64,000 nt of DNA from Porphyra umbilicalis (GCA_002049455.2 KV918771.1:186001-250000), one strand, 5' to 3'; numbered from the stretch's first letter, positions 22,130 to 34,392 are shown. Made by a program: numbers and translations. Notes: generated by a model from the sequence alone, not told the origin.

Positions 22130-22780
22130 GAGGTGTTGCATAGGGGGGCGGCGGCGCGGGGGGCGGCGGCGGGCGGCGGTGGCGAGTCAAGAGGCGGGCG
22201 GGGGCAGAAGGATGAGGCCGCTGGTGAAGCCAACGGGTCGCGGCAGGGCGCAGTGGAGTCGCGGGCGGCAGCGGCGAGACGGGGGGCGGTGGGGGCTGGA
22301 GGGAGGACGGTGCTGTTGACAGCAACAAAAGGTGACGGGGCTCCGTGGAGGCGCGGGCGGCGGCGGCGAGTCGGGGCGTGGCCGGGCGTCGATGGAAGAG
22401 GCTGCTGTTTCAGGCAACAGGTGGCTGCGGGGCGTCTTGGATGCACGGGCGGAATTGACGAGCGGGGGGGCGGCGGGGGGTCGAGGGAGAGAGCCGCTGT
22501 TGATGGCAACGAGTGGCAGCGGGACTCCGTGGAGGCGCGGGCGGCGGCGGCGAGTGAGGGGGCGGCGGGGATTGGAGGGAGGAGGCTAATGGGCAAGGCA
22601 GCGGGCGGTGGCGGGGCTTCTTGAATGCGCTGGTGGCGGCGGCAAGTGGGGGGGCGGCGGGGGGTGGAGCGTGGAGGCCGTTGTGGGAGCCAAGGGGTGG
22701 CGGCGGAACGCCGTGGAGACATGGGTGGCGGCGGCGGTGGCGGCAGGGGGTGCAGCGTGTTGGCGTGGCAGCTGGGGGCT
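22130..22780 (+). repeat. 92-bp tandem array (at least 6 units)
   Basis: Units begin with a CTGTTGA-GGCAAC-like word at 22221, 22313, 22405, 22497, 22586 and 22679 and continue with GGCGCGGGCGGCGGCGGCGA. Spacings are 92, 92, 92, 89 and 93. The units are perhaps 65-80 percent alike, so the array is old. The period is not a multiple of three, and I do not call the overlapping open frames genes. Confidence 0.85.
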
Positions 22781-23291
22781 GTGGAGCGAGGTGGCCGCTG
22801 GCGGAACCGGGTGGTGGTTGTGGCTACAGGGTTGTGGCTACAGGGTGGCAGCCGGGGAATGTGGCTGGGATTGGTGGCGGGAGGTGGCGGTTGGGACCGA
22901 TGTGGAGATGTGGCGGGTGGGGGCGGCCACGTCAGGCTGCCTACGGTGGACTGCGGAGGATAGCCACTGCGTCGGAGGAGGGGGGTGGGGTCATCTCTTC
23001 CATTGGCAGTGCTACAAGAGTTGGTCGGTACGGGTCTTGGTTATGTGCGTTGGTGCCCTGTCTGGCCTGCGCCATGAAAGCATTGCTACCGTCTGTTTCT
23101 GTTCGTATGCATGGCCGAACCCTTGCTTTCATTATACGGTCAGGGACTGCCTAGCACCAACACATACTCCCCTTGGACGCTTCCTGTGTTCGTTGTGCAT
23201 CTCAGATGCTCTTTGTGGGACGTCCTTATTTGCTGTTGTACAAGGAAACAAGAAAGAAAGAAGAGAAGATATAAAAGGCGCTGAATGGCGT

Positions 23292-26200
23292 TCACGTAAA
23301 AGAAAGCGCCTCCGTGGACCACACTACCACCGTGCCGACCTGTGTGTCGAGGTCCGTAGCCGCCTTGCCAGTGCCGGGGATGGGGTAACGCGCACTGTAG
23401 GGGTACGCCACGGAGGCGTCCAAGACCGCGACCAACTCGACGGCCGCCATGTCCGAGTCGATCCAGCGCGAGGAGAACTTCTTTTTCTCTTTGACGAGAC
23501 GCGCCGTCGCCACGGGAACTCCCGGTTCCGAGAGGAGCGTGCACGAGGCTCGGTTGGGGATGGCCGTCAAGTCCATCGCCGTCCCTTTGGCGGCGCGCGC
23601 GCCACCGACGGCCGAGAGCATCTTGGTAGCCAGCCTCCGCGAGCGCTTCACCGGCTGTGATGGCGAGCCGTCCACGTCAGCCGCGGCACACCGCTTGTTC
23701 GCCACGGCCGGCGTTTCGTCGGACGACGGAGTGGCGGCAGATGCGGCGGCGGCTGCGGCGGCGGCGGCGGCGGCGGAAGCGGCTGCGGCGGCGGCGGCGA
23801 GGGCGACCGCCCTGTTCCCACGCGTTGACCGCCTGCCGACCGAGGACAACGGGAGACCGGTGGTGGGCGCCGCTTCGGCGGCAGTCGACGGCTGCTGGAT
23901 GCCGCTGGCCGGCTTCCCAGCGTCGGCAGCTACCGCCGCCACAGCGCGTGTAGACGCCCCGGTGCGACTGCCGCCAGCTGCCAATGCCGTCTTGACGCCG
24001 CCGGCAGGCCCCTTGCCCTTCCTAGTGGTGGGACCGGCGCCTGCGCCCGACTCAACAACAGCCCTTGGCGCCACGGTGGCCGGCCCGCTGGCACCCTTGC
24101 ACCGCCTGATGCCGCCTGTTCCGCTCCTGCTTGCCGAAGAGGCCAAACTCTCGTCGCCGGTGGGCGGCACAATGCTTCCGTGGCCCCCCTTCCCCCGCAC
24201 CCTGACCGGCTTTTGCGGAGGTGCGCTCGGCGCAGGCCGGGATGGGGGTGAAGGTCGAGGAGGCAATGGTGGTCTCCGGGAGGACGACGCCGCGGGCGTC
24301 ACCAAACTAGTCCCAGCGGCAGAAAGGGCAGAGCTGGCCGAGGATGACGCCGTACGCTTGTTTGCCGGCGGCCGAGTGGATGAGGCAGAGATGTGCGTGC
24401 TCGCCTTTTGGCTGACGGCCGCAACCGGCGGTGAACCCTCGGCAGAGGACCGACCACCAGAGGGTGCTATTGGCACTCCAGAACACATCGTCTTTGAGAG
24501 AGTCGACAAAGGCACAGACGCAGATGGCGAGCCTCCAGCCGACGACTCCACCGGCTGCGATGGTGAGGTAGAACTTGCTCCGACAGTGGGTGATGCAGAC
24601 GAAAACGAAACCGCTTTTACGGTCACAGCCGGACGAGAGTCGCGCGCGACAGGGGGGATAGCAATGACGGCTGCATCGGCAGCCGCTCGAGGAGGATCAG
24701 TCACGGCAGAGGGAGCACCATCGACAACGGCAGCTACAGCAACATGGTCTGCTGCAGCGCACAAAGGGGGAGGTAGAGGATTCAACCGGGGAATGAAAGG
24801 CAGCGCGGCGCTGTCAGCTGGCGCCGGTGGCGGAGGTAGCGCCGTAGATGATCCCGTGGATGGCGACAAGGAACTTGGCGGAGAAGGTGGCGTCGACGTG
24901 GGAGCACTTGTCGTTGGCGGTCCAGCCCCAGTTGGGGGAGCACTAGACGTGCTGCCACCGCCAGACGGAGCAGCAGGTGTCAGCGGCGTCGCGCTTGCAG
25001 CAGGCGGGAGAGGCGCAGGACGAGCATCTGCTGTCGAGGTGGATGCCAGCGGGGTAGTCTTTGATGCTGCACCAGGTGTCCTGTTGCTCTTCGTGCATGC
25101 CACACCGGCCGTCGGTGTAGCTGATGACACCCCGTCAAGGCCGGCGCAGCCCGCCGATGACACAGCGGTCGCCAGCTCGCCAGGCATCTCGCGCAGCGTG
25201 ACGGAGGAAGCAGCCCCACTCGAAGCACTGCCAGTCGCGTTCGTCTTGCCCACCGCGCGCCTCTTGCTCGTGGCGCTCCCCTTGCTCGCGGCGCTCCCCT
25301 TGCTCACGGATCTTCCATTGCCCGTGGCGCTCCCCTTGGCGGCGGCGCTCCCTTTGGCCGCGGCACTGCCCTTGACCGCGGCGCTGCCCTTGCCCACGGC
25401 GCTCCCAACTTCCGCGGCGCTGCCTTTGACCGCATCTCTGCCCTTGGCCGCGGCGCTGACCTTGGCCGCGGTGCTCCCCTTGCCTGCAGCGCGGGCTAGC
25501 AGAGCCGCACGGATTGCAGCGCTACTGGACGAGGTAGGACCGCCGGCCTGGGGAGCGACCGTCCAAGTAGTAGCCGCTGCAGCCGCCGCGCGAACAGCGG
25601 CCGGGTACGTCGGAGGGAGCGGAGCCGGCAGCTCCTCAGGTGGTTGCCGTCTCTGGTGCGTTGGCGGTTGCGACCCGGCGGCCACCCAGCCGGTAGGGCG
25701 GCTCGGCCTGCCAGAAAACTTGTCACCCGGCTGACGCGGGTCCGCCTGCTGCTTTAAGAACTATGCTGGCGTGGGCGCAATCCTTGGCACCGCCCGGAGC
25801 CCCGACAGCGTCCCTAGCGGTGGAGCGCGCCCCGAGCTCGACAGCAGCGGCGTTGGGGCGAAGCCGCTGACGTACTTGGACATCGCTAAGTGCGCCTTCT
25901 GCGACATGCCGGCGAGCAATAGGAACTCGGCCACCCGCTGCGCGACTGTCGAGTTGCGCTTGAGGGTGGCCTTGGGCAGGACCGCCCTCACCGTCGCCGC
26001 CGTAATCTTGGACGCGCCCTTGGCACGCGCCGCCACCAACAGGGAAGTGTCCACGATGACACCCCGCGGCCACGGCACGTCATGCGTCGGCTGCCTCGGC
26101 CACCAGGGGATGCATAAGCGCAATCTCCTTGTCGACATTCCCTCGGCCAGGGCGGCGTTGCCCTTGGTCAACGCGACACGCAAGCGCGTCAGACGGTCCG

Positions 26201-27092
26201 TCGAGGAATCAAACATTGTCCTGAGCAGCTCCTTGGATGCGTCCGTCGGGATGTAGTCGGCCGGCTGGAACTCTTGGATGGGTGCCTCAGGGCTCCACCG
26301 ACGACGCGTTGGCTCCCCGACACGGCGCCGCCGCTTGCCCCGCCGCTCGTCCGACGACGAACCAGATGAGCTTGAGTCCGTGTCCTCGCCGCCGCTGCCG
26401 CCAGCTGCTTGCGCCATCGCCGTACGAGCGTTGGCACCCTCGAGGGCGCCAGCTGGCAATGCTGTTGCCGCGGACGCAGTCGACGACGGTTCCGCGGCCG
26501 CATTCAAGCGCGCTGCCGCGGCCGCCGTGCCATTGGCTCCAACGCCTTCCCCACTCTCGGCGGCGTCCACAACAGCTGCAGCGGCCGCTTGTGCGCGGGC
26601 CAGGGCGTCCGCGTCTGCATCCCCCGTCCCTTCTGATGTCACCGCCCCCTCCCCGTCCGCAATCCCCACATTGTCGCTCTCCAATCCCGTGAGCGGATCA
26701 CTCGGCAGCAGTGGGTTACCTGCTGCGACCGACAGGTTGCCTGGTGCGTCCGACGGCGCCCCCCGCACGGCCAACAACGGTTCCGCCACCGCCGTCAGGC
26801 AGTGCGCACTCTTCACGTACCGGTACAGCATGCAAAGCACCTTGCGGGCATGGCTCTCCAGCACGTGCGGGTCCTCAAAGACGGGCACCCAAAACACCTG
26901 TCCCGTTGTGTCGTAGCCCTACACATGAACGTGAAAGTTGAAGTTGCTGTTGTTCTTGGTGAAGACCTCAATTAGCCGCAAAATTTCGACCAGCAGCGTC
27001 AGCGTGACAGGGCCCATGCGGCTCGGCCCCACGAATCCCAGCAGCTTGTCAAACACGTCCTGGGCACAGCCACGCACGGCCGACGACACCAT
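23292..27092 (-). CDS. long ORF of unknown function with two in-frame amber codons
   Basis: From ATG 27092 (context GAAGATGG) a single frame of 1266 codons runs to the stop at 23292, broken only by TAG at 26921-26919 and TAG at 25763-25761. Segment 1 is a hydrophobic, helical, ordered domain (CAQDVFDKLLGFVGPSRMG, TLTLLVEILRLIEVF). Segment 2 opens with VFWVPVFEDPHVLESHARK, has a Ser/Asp run and a basic KRRRRVGEPTRRRW, then an ordered LCIPWWPRQPTHDVPWPRGV part. Segment 3 begins after residue ~445 with a run of about ten KGSAA(A/V)-like repeats, a long Ala/Pro/Ser linker, and an ordered tail (FSSRWIDSDMAAVELVAVLD). I do not recognise a family. The plus strand is also open over 23449-25734, but the minus frame has ordered, aromatic segments at both ends, so I prefer it. 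Either the ambers are mutations in a dying gene, or small in-frame introns of 27-30 nt remove them; read-through is the third option. Confidence 0.5.
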
Positions 27093-27239
27093 CTTCGCCC
27101 CGAAGACGGGAGACGGGCAGACGAGAGAGGAGCCGGAGCGGTGGGCCGCACGAATGAGAGCGCGCTGGCCAGGGCGGCACCGACCAGCGTAGAGGCGCCA
27201 AAAAGATGGGGCGGAAGGCGGAGGCGGAACCGGGGAGGC

Positions 27240-27660
27240 GGGATGCGACGAGCATGCGTGGGGCCGCCGACGGCCGCAGCAGCGTGTGACGGGGAAGGCC
27301 CAGGGAATGGGCGGGCAGAGCGACGACGAGAGGGACGAGCAACCGACGGCGGCGCGAAGAGAAGGGGCGGAAACAGGGCAGGGGGAGGCGCCTATTGCGG
27401 ATGAGGCCGCTGGCGGCCACTGCAACGTACGACGAGGGGGGGCAAAGGCGTGGGCGGGGGTCCCACAACGAGCGCGACGGGCAACAAACGACAACCAACG
27501 GCGGCGCCGAAGTGCAGGGGTGGCAACGCGGAGGGGGGACGGGACGAGCGTGAGCGGGGCGGCCGGCGGCCGCAGCCGCGTGCGAAAGGGGGTGCAAAGG
27601 CACGGGCGCAGAGGCCGACGGCGACGGCGACGAGGAGCGCGGCAGCACGCGATGCCGACA
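27240..27660 (+). repeat. ~148-bp degenerate tandem repeat (3 units)
   Basis: Three units start near 27246, 27397 and 27545. Each has a GGCCGC-GGCGGCC-like head, a CAAAGGC(G/A)(T/C)GGGCG middle and an ACGGCGGCG tail. It lies just upstream of the long minus-strand ORF and could overlap its promoter. Confidence 0.5.
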
Positions 27661-28161
27661 AGCGGCAACGCGGGCGACGCCGACAACGGGGCCACGGCCA
27701 ACCATCCTGGGCGCGCTACAGCAGCCGGTTCGCGTGCAGGCACGCGCGCGGCACACGAGAGGAAGCATTCTCGCGGTCGACGGCCCCCCTACCGCGACCA
27801 GGGTCAACCGGCGTGAGGACCGCGGACCACAGTGGAGCCACAAAGCCCCCATCACATCGCAACGGTTGGTCCGAAAGTGAACAGCTCGGAGATCCTGGAC
27901 CTCGAGCAGGACCCAGCAGAGCACCAAAAACGATGGCCGCAAACTTCAGGGGCACACTACAGATGCGGCCCGCTGTAAGACAGCTGACCGTGAAAATGCT
28001 GCATGGGCCCAGGTCATTCTGCAGGCGGCCAGCGCAATCGCGGGCCCGGGAAATGGGGGCCCACGTGGGGCCTGTGGCGGGGAGCTTCCTGTCTTCTGAT
28101 TGGCGGAACGGCCGGCATGGATGCGAAAAAGGCCCGTTCGTGCCGTGCCGGGAGTGCGTAG

Positions 28162-28538
28162 CGGCCTGGAAACGACGCGTTTGGAGGCCACTGTGGTTGG
28201 TGGTCATCCCGCGCCGGAAGAACGAGGGTAGTCCTGGGCCCGGATGTGGACACCCTTGTTGCAGTCGGCTCCGACGCAGCGGCGGTTTCGCCAATCAACG
28301 TTGACGCCACGCGTGAGCAGGCGAGGTGTGCCGACGCAGGCCTGAGCGCGACCGCCAGCGCTTTCGCTGGGTCCCTCACGGCGAATCTTGGCGGGCCCAG
28401 CGGGGTCACCACCGACGATGCCCAAGTGAACGCTCTGGCGATTCTGACCGGTCATCGGGCCGCAGCGGAAAAGCACGCTGCTACTGGTCTGCGCAATTCT
28501 GCGCGAGCGCTGCAGGCACCCTCGGGATCCATTCGCCT
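28162..28538 (+). CDS. possible 5' exon(s) of an unknown gene
   Basis: After a TAG at 28159 the frame is open and protein-like: VVLGPDVDTLVAVGSDAAAV, SPINVDATREQARCADAGLS, then LTGHRAAAEKHAATGLRNSA. It fits a small Ala-rich helical protein. A GTACGT donor-like site follows at 28539. It is probably part of the same gene as 28777-29088, but the phases of the obvious splice sites do not match, so I leave them unjoined. I recognise no family. Confidence 0.35.
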
Positions 28539-28776
28539 GTACGTTCAGCCTGTCATTCGGCTTGCTTGTACTCTTCACTTGCTTCGTCCTCATTCCTATG
28601 GTCCACTGGGGAGATGTGTGTGGCTCTTTATCGACTTCGGTGCCTTTTGATCAAGCTTGCAACCACGACACTGACTTGACATGTACTTGAAATGCCCCGA
28701 CGCTTCCTTGCGACTTGCGGTCTGTCCTTTGTGCCCTTGAAATTTTCCCCACTGTCTTGGTGACAGCGGCGATTAG

Positions 28777-29088
28777 AGCGCGCCCGGCTCTGTTGCCGCA
28801 GACCGGGATGACGTTATTGAAGTCACGCGTAGTCCCGTTGACCCGCCTGCGCGGAGGGCTGGGTCCTTAAAGATGACCCCCACGCAGGTGGCGACAGCGC
28901 TCACCCACCACATATATGGAGATGTGACTGAAGAGGATAGAGTGAAATTTCTGAGCAAGGTGGAGGAGGGTGCGACGGCGTATGGAGTTCGTGGCTCTAC
29001 TGTATCTGGGACGGCTGATTTTGACACGCTCGTGGAGCACCTATTCTCCTCCTTTGCGAAGGCGGATAAGACCTTGGCCTCCCATTAG
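28777..29088 (+). CDS. possible 3' exon of an unknown gene
   Basis: The frame opens directly after an acceptor-like CGATTAG (28771-28776) and ends at TAG 29086-29088. It encodes DDVIEVTRSPVDPPARRAG, then MTPTQVATALTHHIYGDVTE, EDRVKFLSKVEEGATAYGVR and DFDTLVEHLFSSFAKADKTL. The mix of charged and hydrophobic residues and the lack of low complexity make it more credible than the surrounding open frames. If it is its own gene, ATG 28873 would give 71 residues. The family is not recognised. Confidence 0.4.
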   Translation, partial: SAPGSVAADRDDVIEVTRSPVDPPARRAGSLKMTPTQVATALTHHIYGDVTEEDRVKFLSKVEEGATAYGVRGSTVSGTADFDTLVEHLFSSFAKADKTLASH

Positions 29089-29099
29089 GCGAGCTGCCG

Positions 29100-29760
29100 C
29101 GACTGGCTGCAGTCGGTGCGCTGGTCTCTGGGACTTTGTTGCTCGTTTGTACCCGTGTGAGTGTGTCATCTTCTTGTGGCTGTTTCTGCTCGTCTTCAGA
29201 ATAACCTGCTTTGCTCTTTTTGGATCCCTTGTTATGGCAGCGGAGGACCTCCAGTGGGCGTCACAGAAAAGGCATACGTTCTGAACAACCGCGCTACGGA
29301 GCGAATAGGACCAGCAACGACAAAGTTGATGGGTGCGATTCCCTCCATCCTCATCCCTACTGTTTTCCTATTGCAAAGAGGAGGGTGGACTCGGATGGGA
29401 GCACCAGCCGGTGCGCCGCGCCAAGTTGCGCTGTCTCACAGCTGTTGGAAGCCGCATCGGCAGTCTCTCTGAGCCACCACGCTGCATCAAAACCTGGTTC
29501 TTCCCATCCCGAAAGCGTCGGCAACCAACACACTTGCTTGACCGACGTTCTACGAGCCCCTGAGATATGCATCGACTTGGGAACTGCAAACAAAAGAAGA
29601 GAAACACGAGGCACACTTTGATAGGGGAAAGACACACACCACACAGAACTCCTCCCGTCCCCGCCCCCCCCAAAGTCCACTCGACTTCACCGTCACGGCT
29701 GCGGTGGTTCCAACTCAATCGGGAGCGCGGGCAGAATGCCTTGCAAGGGACGCCCAGGTC
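29100..29760. other. gene-free stretch
   Basis: No gene or repeat is supported. Open frames on both strands overlap and lack motifs. Confidence 0.4.
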
Positions 29761-29767
29761 CCGTCAA

Positions 29768-30905
29768 CTACGGCAAGTGCCGCCACAGCTCACGCCGAGC
29801 CTCCCGATAATGCCCCTGGATCGTGGCGAGGGGAATGGACGCAAATACAAGCACGTGCGTCAATCGGTCTGGCATTTCGGGGTGGTGGTACGTCAGGTCC
29901 CGCACGTTGCGCTTGTAATCGGCAAAGGTAGGCTCAATGGAGGACAAGTTGGGAGAGTAGGGTGGCAGGTGAAGCAGCAGCACACCGTTCATCGTCAGAA
30001 TCTCGTCTGCAACAGGATTGTGAACCGAGGCGTTGTCGTACAGAAGCACACAATCCGGCGGTTGGTCTGCCCACAAAGCCCCCGGCCCGTACCCGTTCAT
30101 CCGCCCGACCAGGTTTGTGCAAAAAGCGACCCAATCGTCACCGGACTGCGCCGGCGGCACCTCGTTGACAGTCAGCTCTGAAACCCTGGTGTTGTTGGAG
30201 ATAGTGACCATTGAAGAGAAGCGTTGGCGGGGACGGGGATCGGGGGCGAGGGCCTCGAGCGGCTGGCCGACCAAGGACCGGCCCCGAGGTCGGATCATCT
30301 CCGCCCCGTGAATGTGTGTTTTGTCGGCGACAACGATGCATCTGTCCGGGGTATGCCGCGCGAGCCGACAGTGGGCAATAACGAGCGCCAGGCTGCGCTC
30401 GCTTGCCAGTCGCTCCACTTTCTTGACCGAGAAGCCAATCAGACGTAACCTTTTCTACCAGGAATGACACACTTGTTGGCCAGCGTGCGTCCCAATCCGG
30501 AAGCAAAGCCAACCACTTGGAGATAGACGACAGCTCCCGTAAAAAGATCTTGGGATGAGTTCGAACAGGGCCATCCAAGGCACGCAGAAACGGAGCGTTA
30601 AAGCGAGCACTGTCTGCGTGCCTGTTGTGGATTGCATCTTCTTCCCAAGGGGGACCCGTGGCGTTGAAAGTTCGCCCACCACTTGTGGGACGTAGCCAAA
30701 CTACAGCCAGCATGCAGCACGATGGAGTCCCACGGAAGGTCCCGTTGGCGATTACGGATGACCTGCCAGCGAACAGCCAGAGGAAACATAACAGGTTTTT
30801 TTGGGAGACCTTCTCGCTAAAGCGCCGTCCTCTCTCGGCGTCGTCAATCTTACGAGGCACCAATAATCGCCACAGTCTCACCAGAAAACGACGCAATCCG
30901 CGCAC
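29768..30905 (-). pseudogene. Tc1/mariner-IS630 (DDE_3) transposase, frameshifted
   Basis: The C-terminal 216 codons (30418 to 29768) are a DDE_3 domain: IVVADKTHIHG (first Asp; the residue after it is Lys where Glu is usual), CVLLYDNASVHN (second Asp), and LPPYSPNLSSIEPTFADYKR (Glu), with 33 residues between the second Asp and the Glu. Upstream, an HTH-like part is visible in a different frame at about 30780-30600 (DLPWDSIVLHAGCSLATSHK plus WWANFQRHG), and the linker (FNAPFLRALDGPVRTHPKIF) in a third at 30605-30440. So at least two frameshifts separate the DNA-binding part from the catalytic part. These enzymes move a plain DNA transposon by cut and paste at TA sites. I found no terminal inverted repeats. 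It is an old copy. Confidence 0.8.
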
Positions 30906-31099
30906 CCCCAGCGTCGTTCTAGGCCCGTGGCAATGCGGAACGCCCCTCCGCGATGCCCTCGACGCTTCCCCCCGCTCGGCGCCCCCTGCCGCCGAAGCTG
31001 TCCAGCCGGACCCCCAGGATGCCTCGCGGCGCGAAGAAGGTGGAGAGGCCGGTGGACGCCACGATGACAGGTGTGAGGAACGCCGAAGTGACGTCAGAA

Positions 31100-32400
31100 C
31101 TCTGAGGGTCAGACGTCAGGAATCCAAATTCTGCTATCGCAGCCGCTGGAGCCAGGTGGGCTGGCGCGAAGGACATTCATTCTTTCGGGCTCCCTGCGGG
31201 TGTGGGGTCAGTAAACAACCACCATCAGAGCTGCTGGAGCATCGCCCTCTGTCAACTGACGAGTACGTCTGTGGTTGGGAAGGGCCCGACACTGCGGACC
31301 CCTCGATCGGACTGCCTGGGGCCAGGTTCAGACTTGCTGGCCGGACCGAAAATGCGCGCCGGCGAGAGAGAGGCGCTGTCCACGACGGGGCCCGGGGCCT
31401 CTCATGGGGAGGGGACGGCTGTCCGACACTCAGCACCTGCGCTATGGTGGAAGCGTGACCGGCAAGCCCCACCGAACGACGAGGCCTGCCACTGACAAAA
31501 GGCTAGACTCCTCTTTTTTGAATATGCTCCCGGTTCAATAACTGTATTCCGAAAAGAAAAGGCCTCAGGAGAGGAAACCAAGAAAAGGTGCAGCATCCAC
31601 CAATCAGATCTGGAGATGTCGTCGCTCTTCTATCGAGTGCTACGTTAGGATTTTGCTGAGGACATGAGGGACGCAGCACACGAACGTTAGCTGTGTCGCA
31701 CGACAATACCAGCAAACTCCCAATTGAGGAAGCGTGTGTACCTGTCAAGAACCCTCAATCGCAACCCAGTGATCCACGTGGGTACTCGGCAAAAAGCGTG
31801 GTCCCTCATGTCTCAGAGGGTGTGGGGCCAGCCGTTCGAATCTTGCAATCGTCGCATGGAGAGCGCACACGCGTCGTCGGAGCTCCTGGATCTGGGCATG
31901 TTTTCAATGCGACATACGCGCTTGGCGCGTTGCTGACGGTGGGGGGCCCGAGGCACGAACCGCCGATCGCAGCTTCTGGGGCCAGACGGACGGGCAGGCC
32001 AAAACATTCACGCCGGCTGACACTTCCAGGGGGGTGGGGATGGCTGACAAACCCTCCGATTGCAGCGATTTGAGCCAGGTGGGTGGGGGACGGGAACAGC
32101 GGCGTGTGCAATACCCATGAGCGGGTGAGGCCAGCAGTCTAAAATCTGCGATCGCAGCCACTGGAGACAGGTGGGCTGGCGCGAAGGAAATCAACTGGCA
32201 ATGACCTCTTGTGGGGGTTGGGGGTCTGCAGTCCGAAGCCCTCGATGGCAGTGCATGGAGCCAGACCAGTTGTCTGGATGGAAATTGCGCGGCGGCGGCC
32301 ACGTGTGGGTCGGTGACGGCAGTCACGAACGCAGCCTCTGGAGCCAGCGTTTTGGCCTGCGCCGTCCTCCAGATGAGAAGGGGACGATTTCAGCCTTTCA
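31100..32400. repeat. ~92-bp degenerate tandem array
   Basis: A core reading GATCGCAGCC-CTGGAGCCAG and a following GGTGGGCTGGCGCGAAGG recur. Cores lie at 31135, ~31223, 31305, ~31877, 31965, 32058, 32150, 32244 and 32327, with spacings of 82-94 in the clear part. Two units, 31135 and 32150, share about 35 nearly identical bases. The intervening part 31350-31870 is too worn to divide. There is no coding signal. Confidence 0.7.
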
Positions 32401-32955
32401 CATGGGTGTTCGGATCTAACAAATGCCACAATTGATGTAAGAGAATGTCTGTCATCGTTACTATCTGGACTTTTTATGACTAAATCTTCCGAGCAGTCAT
32501 ACATGTGAGTTCATGGCATATTTCATTCACGACTAACCAATCAGAGGGGAGCAATCACGGGACTTTCTGAAGGCGTTCATGTTATATGTCTTGCGTGCCT
32601 GGCCTGGCACGTGATGGGGGTTGGCTAAGTGTTCTTAGCAGACTCGCTGCTCGCATCAGGTGCTAACTCAGAGGAGGAGATTGGCAACCACTCGCCCCTC
32701 TCGTCAGCAGGGTTCGAAGAAGCATGTCCCCCCCGTCGGGCGCCGGACGCCGAATGCATTCGGGTGCGGTTCGTCAAGTTCGCGTCCCAGTCAGGCCACG
32801 ATGGAAGGCTTCTCTCAGGCTTCACTTGACAGATCTCGGGACGACAATCGCAGCCACGATTGCACCTCCTTCGTCGAGCGATGCCGACAGCCACAGAAAT
32901 GGGCCCTAGTTCGAGTACTGTCCAAGAGCAACGCGATGAGGGTGCTATCCGTCAT

Positions 32956-32993
32956 GTGCCAGTTCGTGACAACTGTGCCAGTTCGTGACAACT
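32956..32993 (+). repeat. 19-bp tandem duplication
   Basis: GTGCCAGTTCGTGACAACT is repeated perfectly, head to tail. The reverse complement contains TTGTCACGAACTGG, the word that flanks dispersed repeat family 1 at 34195 and 34362. Confidence 0.95.
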
Positions 32994-33239
32994 CGGGGTT
33001 GTGTGGCAAATCAACAGTGTTTCCTGATAAGATCGGATTCGGTGGCAACAGAAAAGAGGGAGAAGCGCCCATAAACCAGTTTTTCGAAGAAGTACAAAAA
33101 CAGGCAGGGAAACATGTTGCACACCGTTGAACGTGCGAACTCGTGAGCTCGCCTTCGGTGTGAAGCGCACCGAAAAGACAGCATGTCGGACCGAGCAGCA
33201 CGCCGAGAGGACAAAAAGGGCGCACTCTCGGAAATCAAT

Positions 33240-34130
33240 TTGATGCCTAACTACCTGCTCTGATGACACCGTGGGCCCACATTCTGTTGACTTGGCCGTT
33301 TTTACACTTGCAGATGCCCGCGTCTTCTTCCCCCCGACCGTCCCCATTCGGCCTGTTACCTGTCGGCGCCACGTGCCCCACACTGAGCGCACTTGCCGCC
33401 CTCTCACAGACTGATAATACCATTGTCCCGACCCTCCCCCTCTGAGTGACGCGCAATGCCACCGCAGCGGCGGCTTGCCACAGCGGCTGGAGATGCTGCA
33501 AGTCATCAGACCATGTTTGCGGGCCTGCGTCTCGCGCGCACCGGGGAGCTCACTACCGAGGCGTTTGGCCAGCGATTTGGGCTCATTTAAGCCCAGGCGC
33601 GCCGCTTCATCTTTCCCTGACGAGCCCTGCACAGGCCCGGTCCGCCACTTTTCTTCTTCCCGGAAGAGGAGGACCTGCTGGCTTCGCCGTGAAAAGCGCA
33701 CCAAGTTGCCGATTCTGAAAGCTCCACCCTCCCCATGGCGTGCTACAAATCGTTTGGCACAAGAAGAGAACCATCTGTAGCATAGTCTCTCTTTCGATGG
33801 GCGTCTCTCACGTAATGGCTGATGATAAAGGGAGGGGGGGAAGGAGGGCGAGTCTTGCAGTGCGGGTAGGGCTGGAGTGTCTCTGGCCAACGTCGTTGCG
33901 CCGGGAAGGACGGGCGTGGTAAAGTGCATGAGGAGCGCCGCGTTATTGTGGCGGGGGGGGGGGGGGCGGGCCTGCAGGCGAACCGTATATGCTGTTGTCG
34001 CAGCAGGGACTGGGGAGGGGGCTTAATGGGACGACGGAAACCATGACACAGCTTGGCAGTCGCTTCACCAGAGTTTCCCTATTGGTCGCGCAGGCAAGAA
34101 TCTTGGGCAATCTGGATCAAATTGTTCGTT
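33240..34130. other. gene-free stretch
   Basis: No gene is supported. A homopolymer of about 17 G lies at 33951-33966. Confidence 0.4.
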
Positions 34131-34134
34131 CCTC

Positions 34135-34392
34135 GGTAAGTTTTTCCAACTGTAATGTGCGATTCCAGGTCGTTCTCACACAATCAGTCATTGTGTCACG
34201 AACTGGTACCGGAGGTTTTTCGACCTCATTTTTTAACAAATGAACGGGGGCGCCCCATCAGAAACGGAGAACACTGCCGACCTCGTGAGAGACTGCTGCA
34301 GCCAGTCATATGTCTATTTTTCGCTGGGCATGAGTTGAAGCCAGACTGCTGGAGCAGTTGTCACGAACTGGGGCATGACGGATATCAGGTTC
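34135..34392 (+). repeat. dispersed repeat family 1, copy 2
   Basis: This is homologous to 5338-5590. TTGTCACGAACTGG, or one base short of it, occurs near both ends (34192 and 34360), suggesting direct terminal words or binding sites. It carries no gene. Confidence 0.6.

Noticed and set aside
23449-25734. A 761-codon plus-strand ORF opposite the long minus-strand frame
   Set aside because: It is Ala/Gly/Val-rich throughout with no ordered segment, whereas the minus frame has ordered, aromatic segments at its ends and continues through two neighbouring ORFs.
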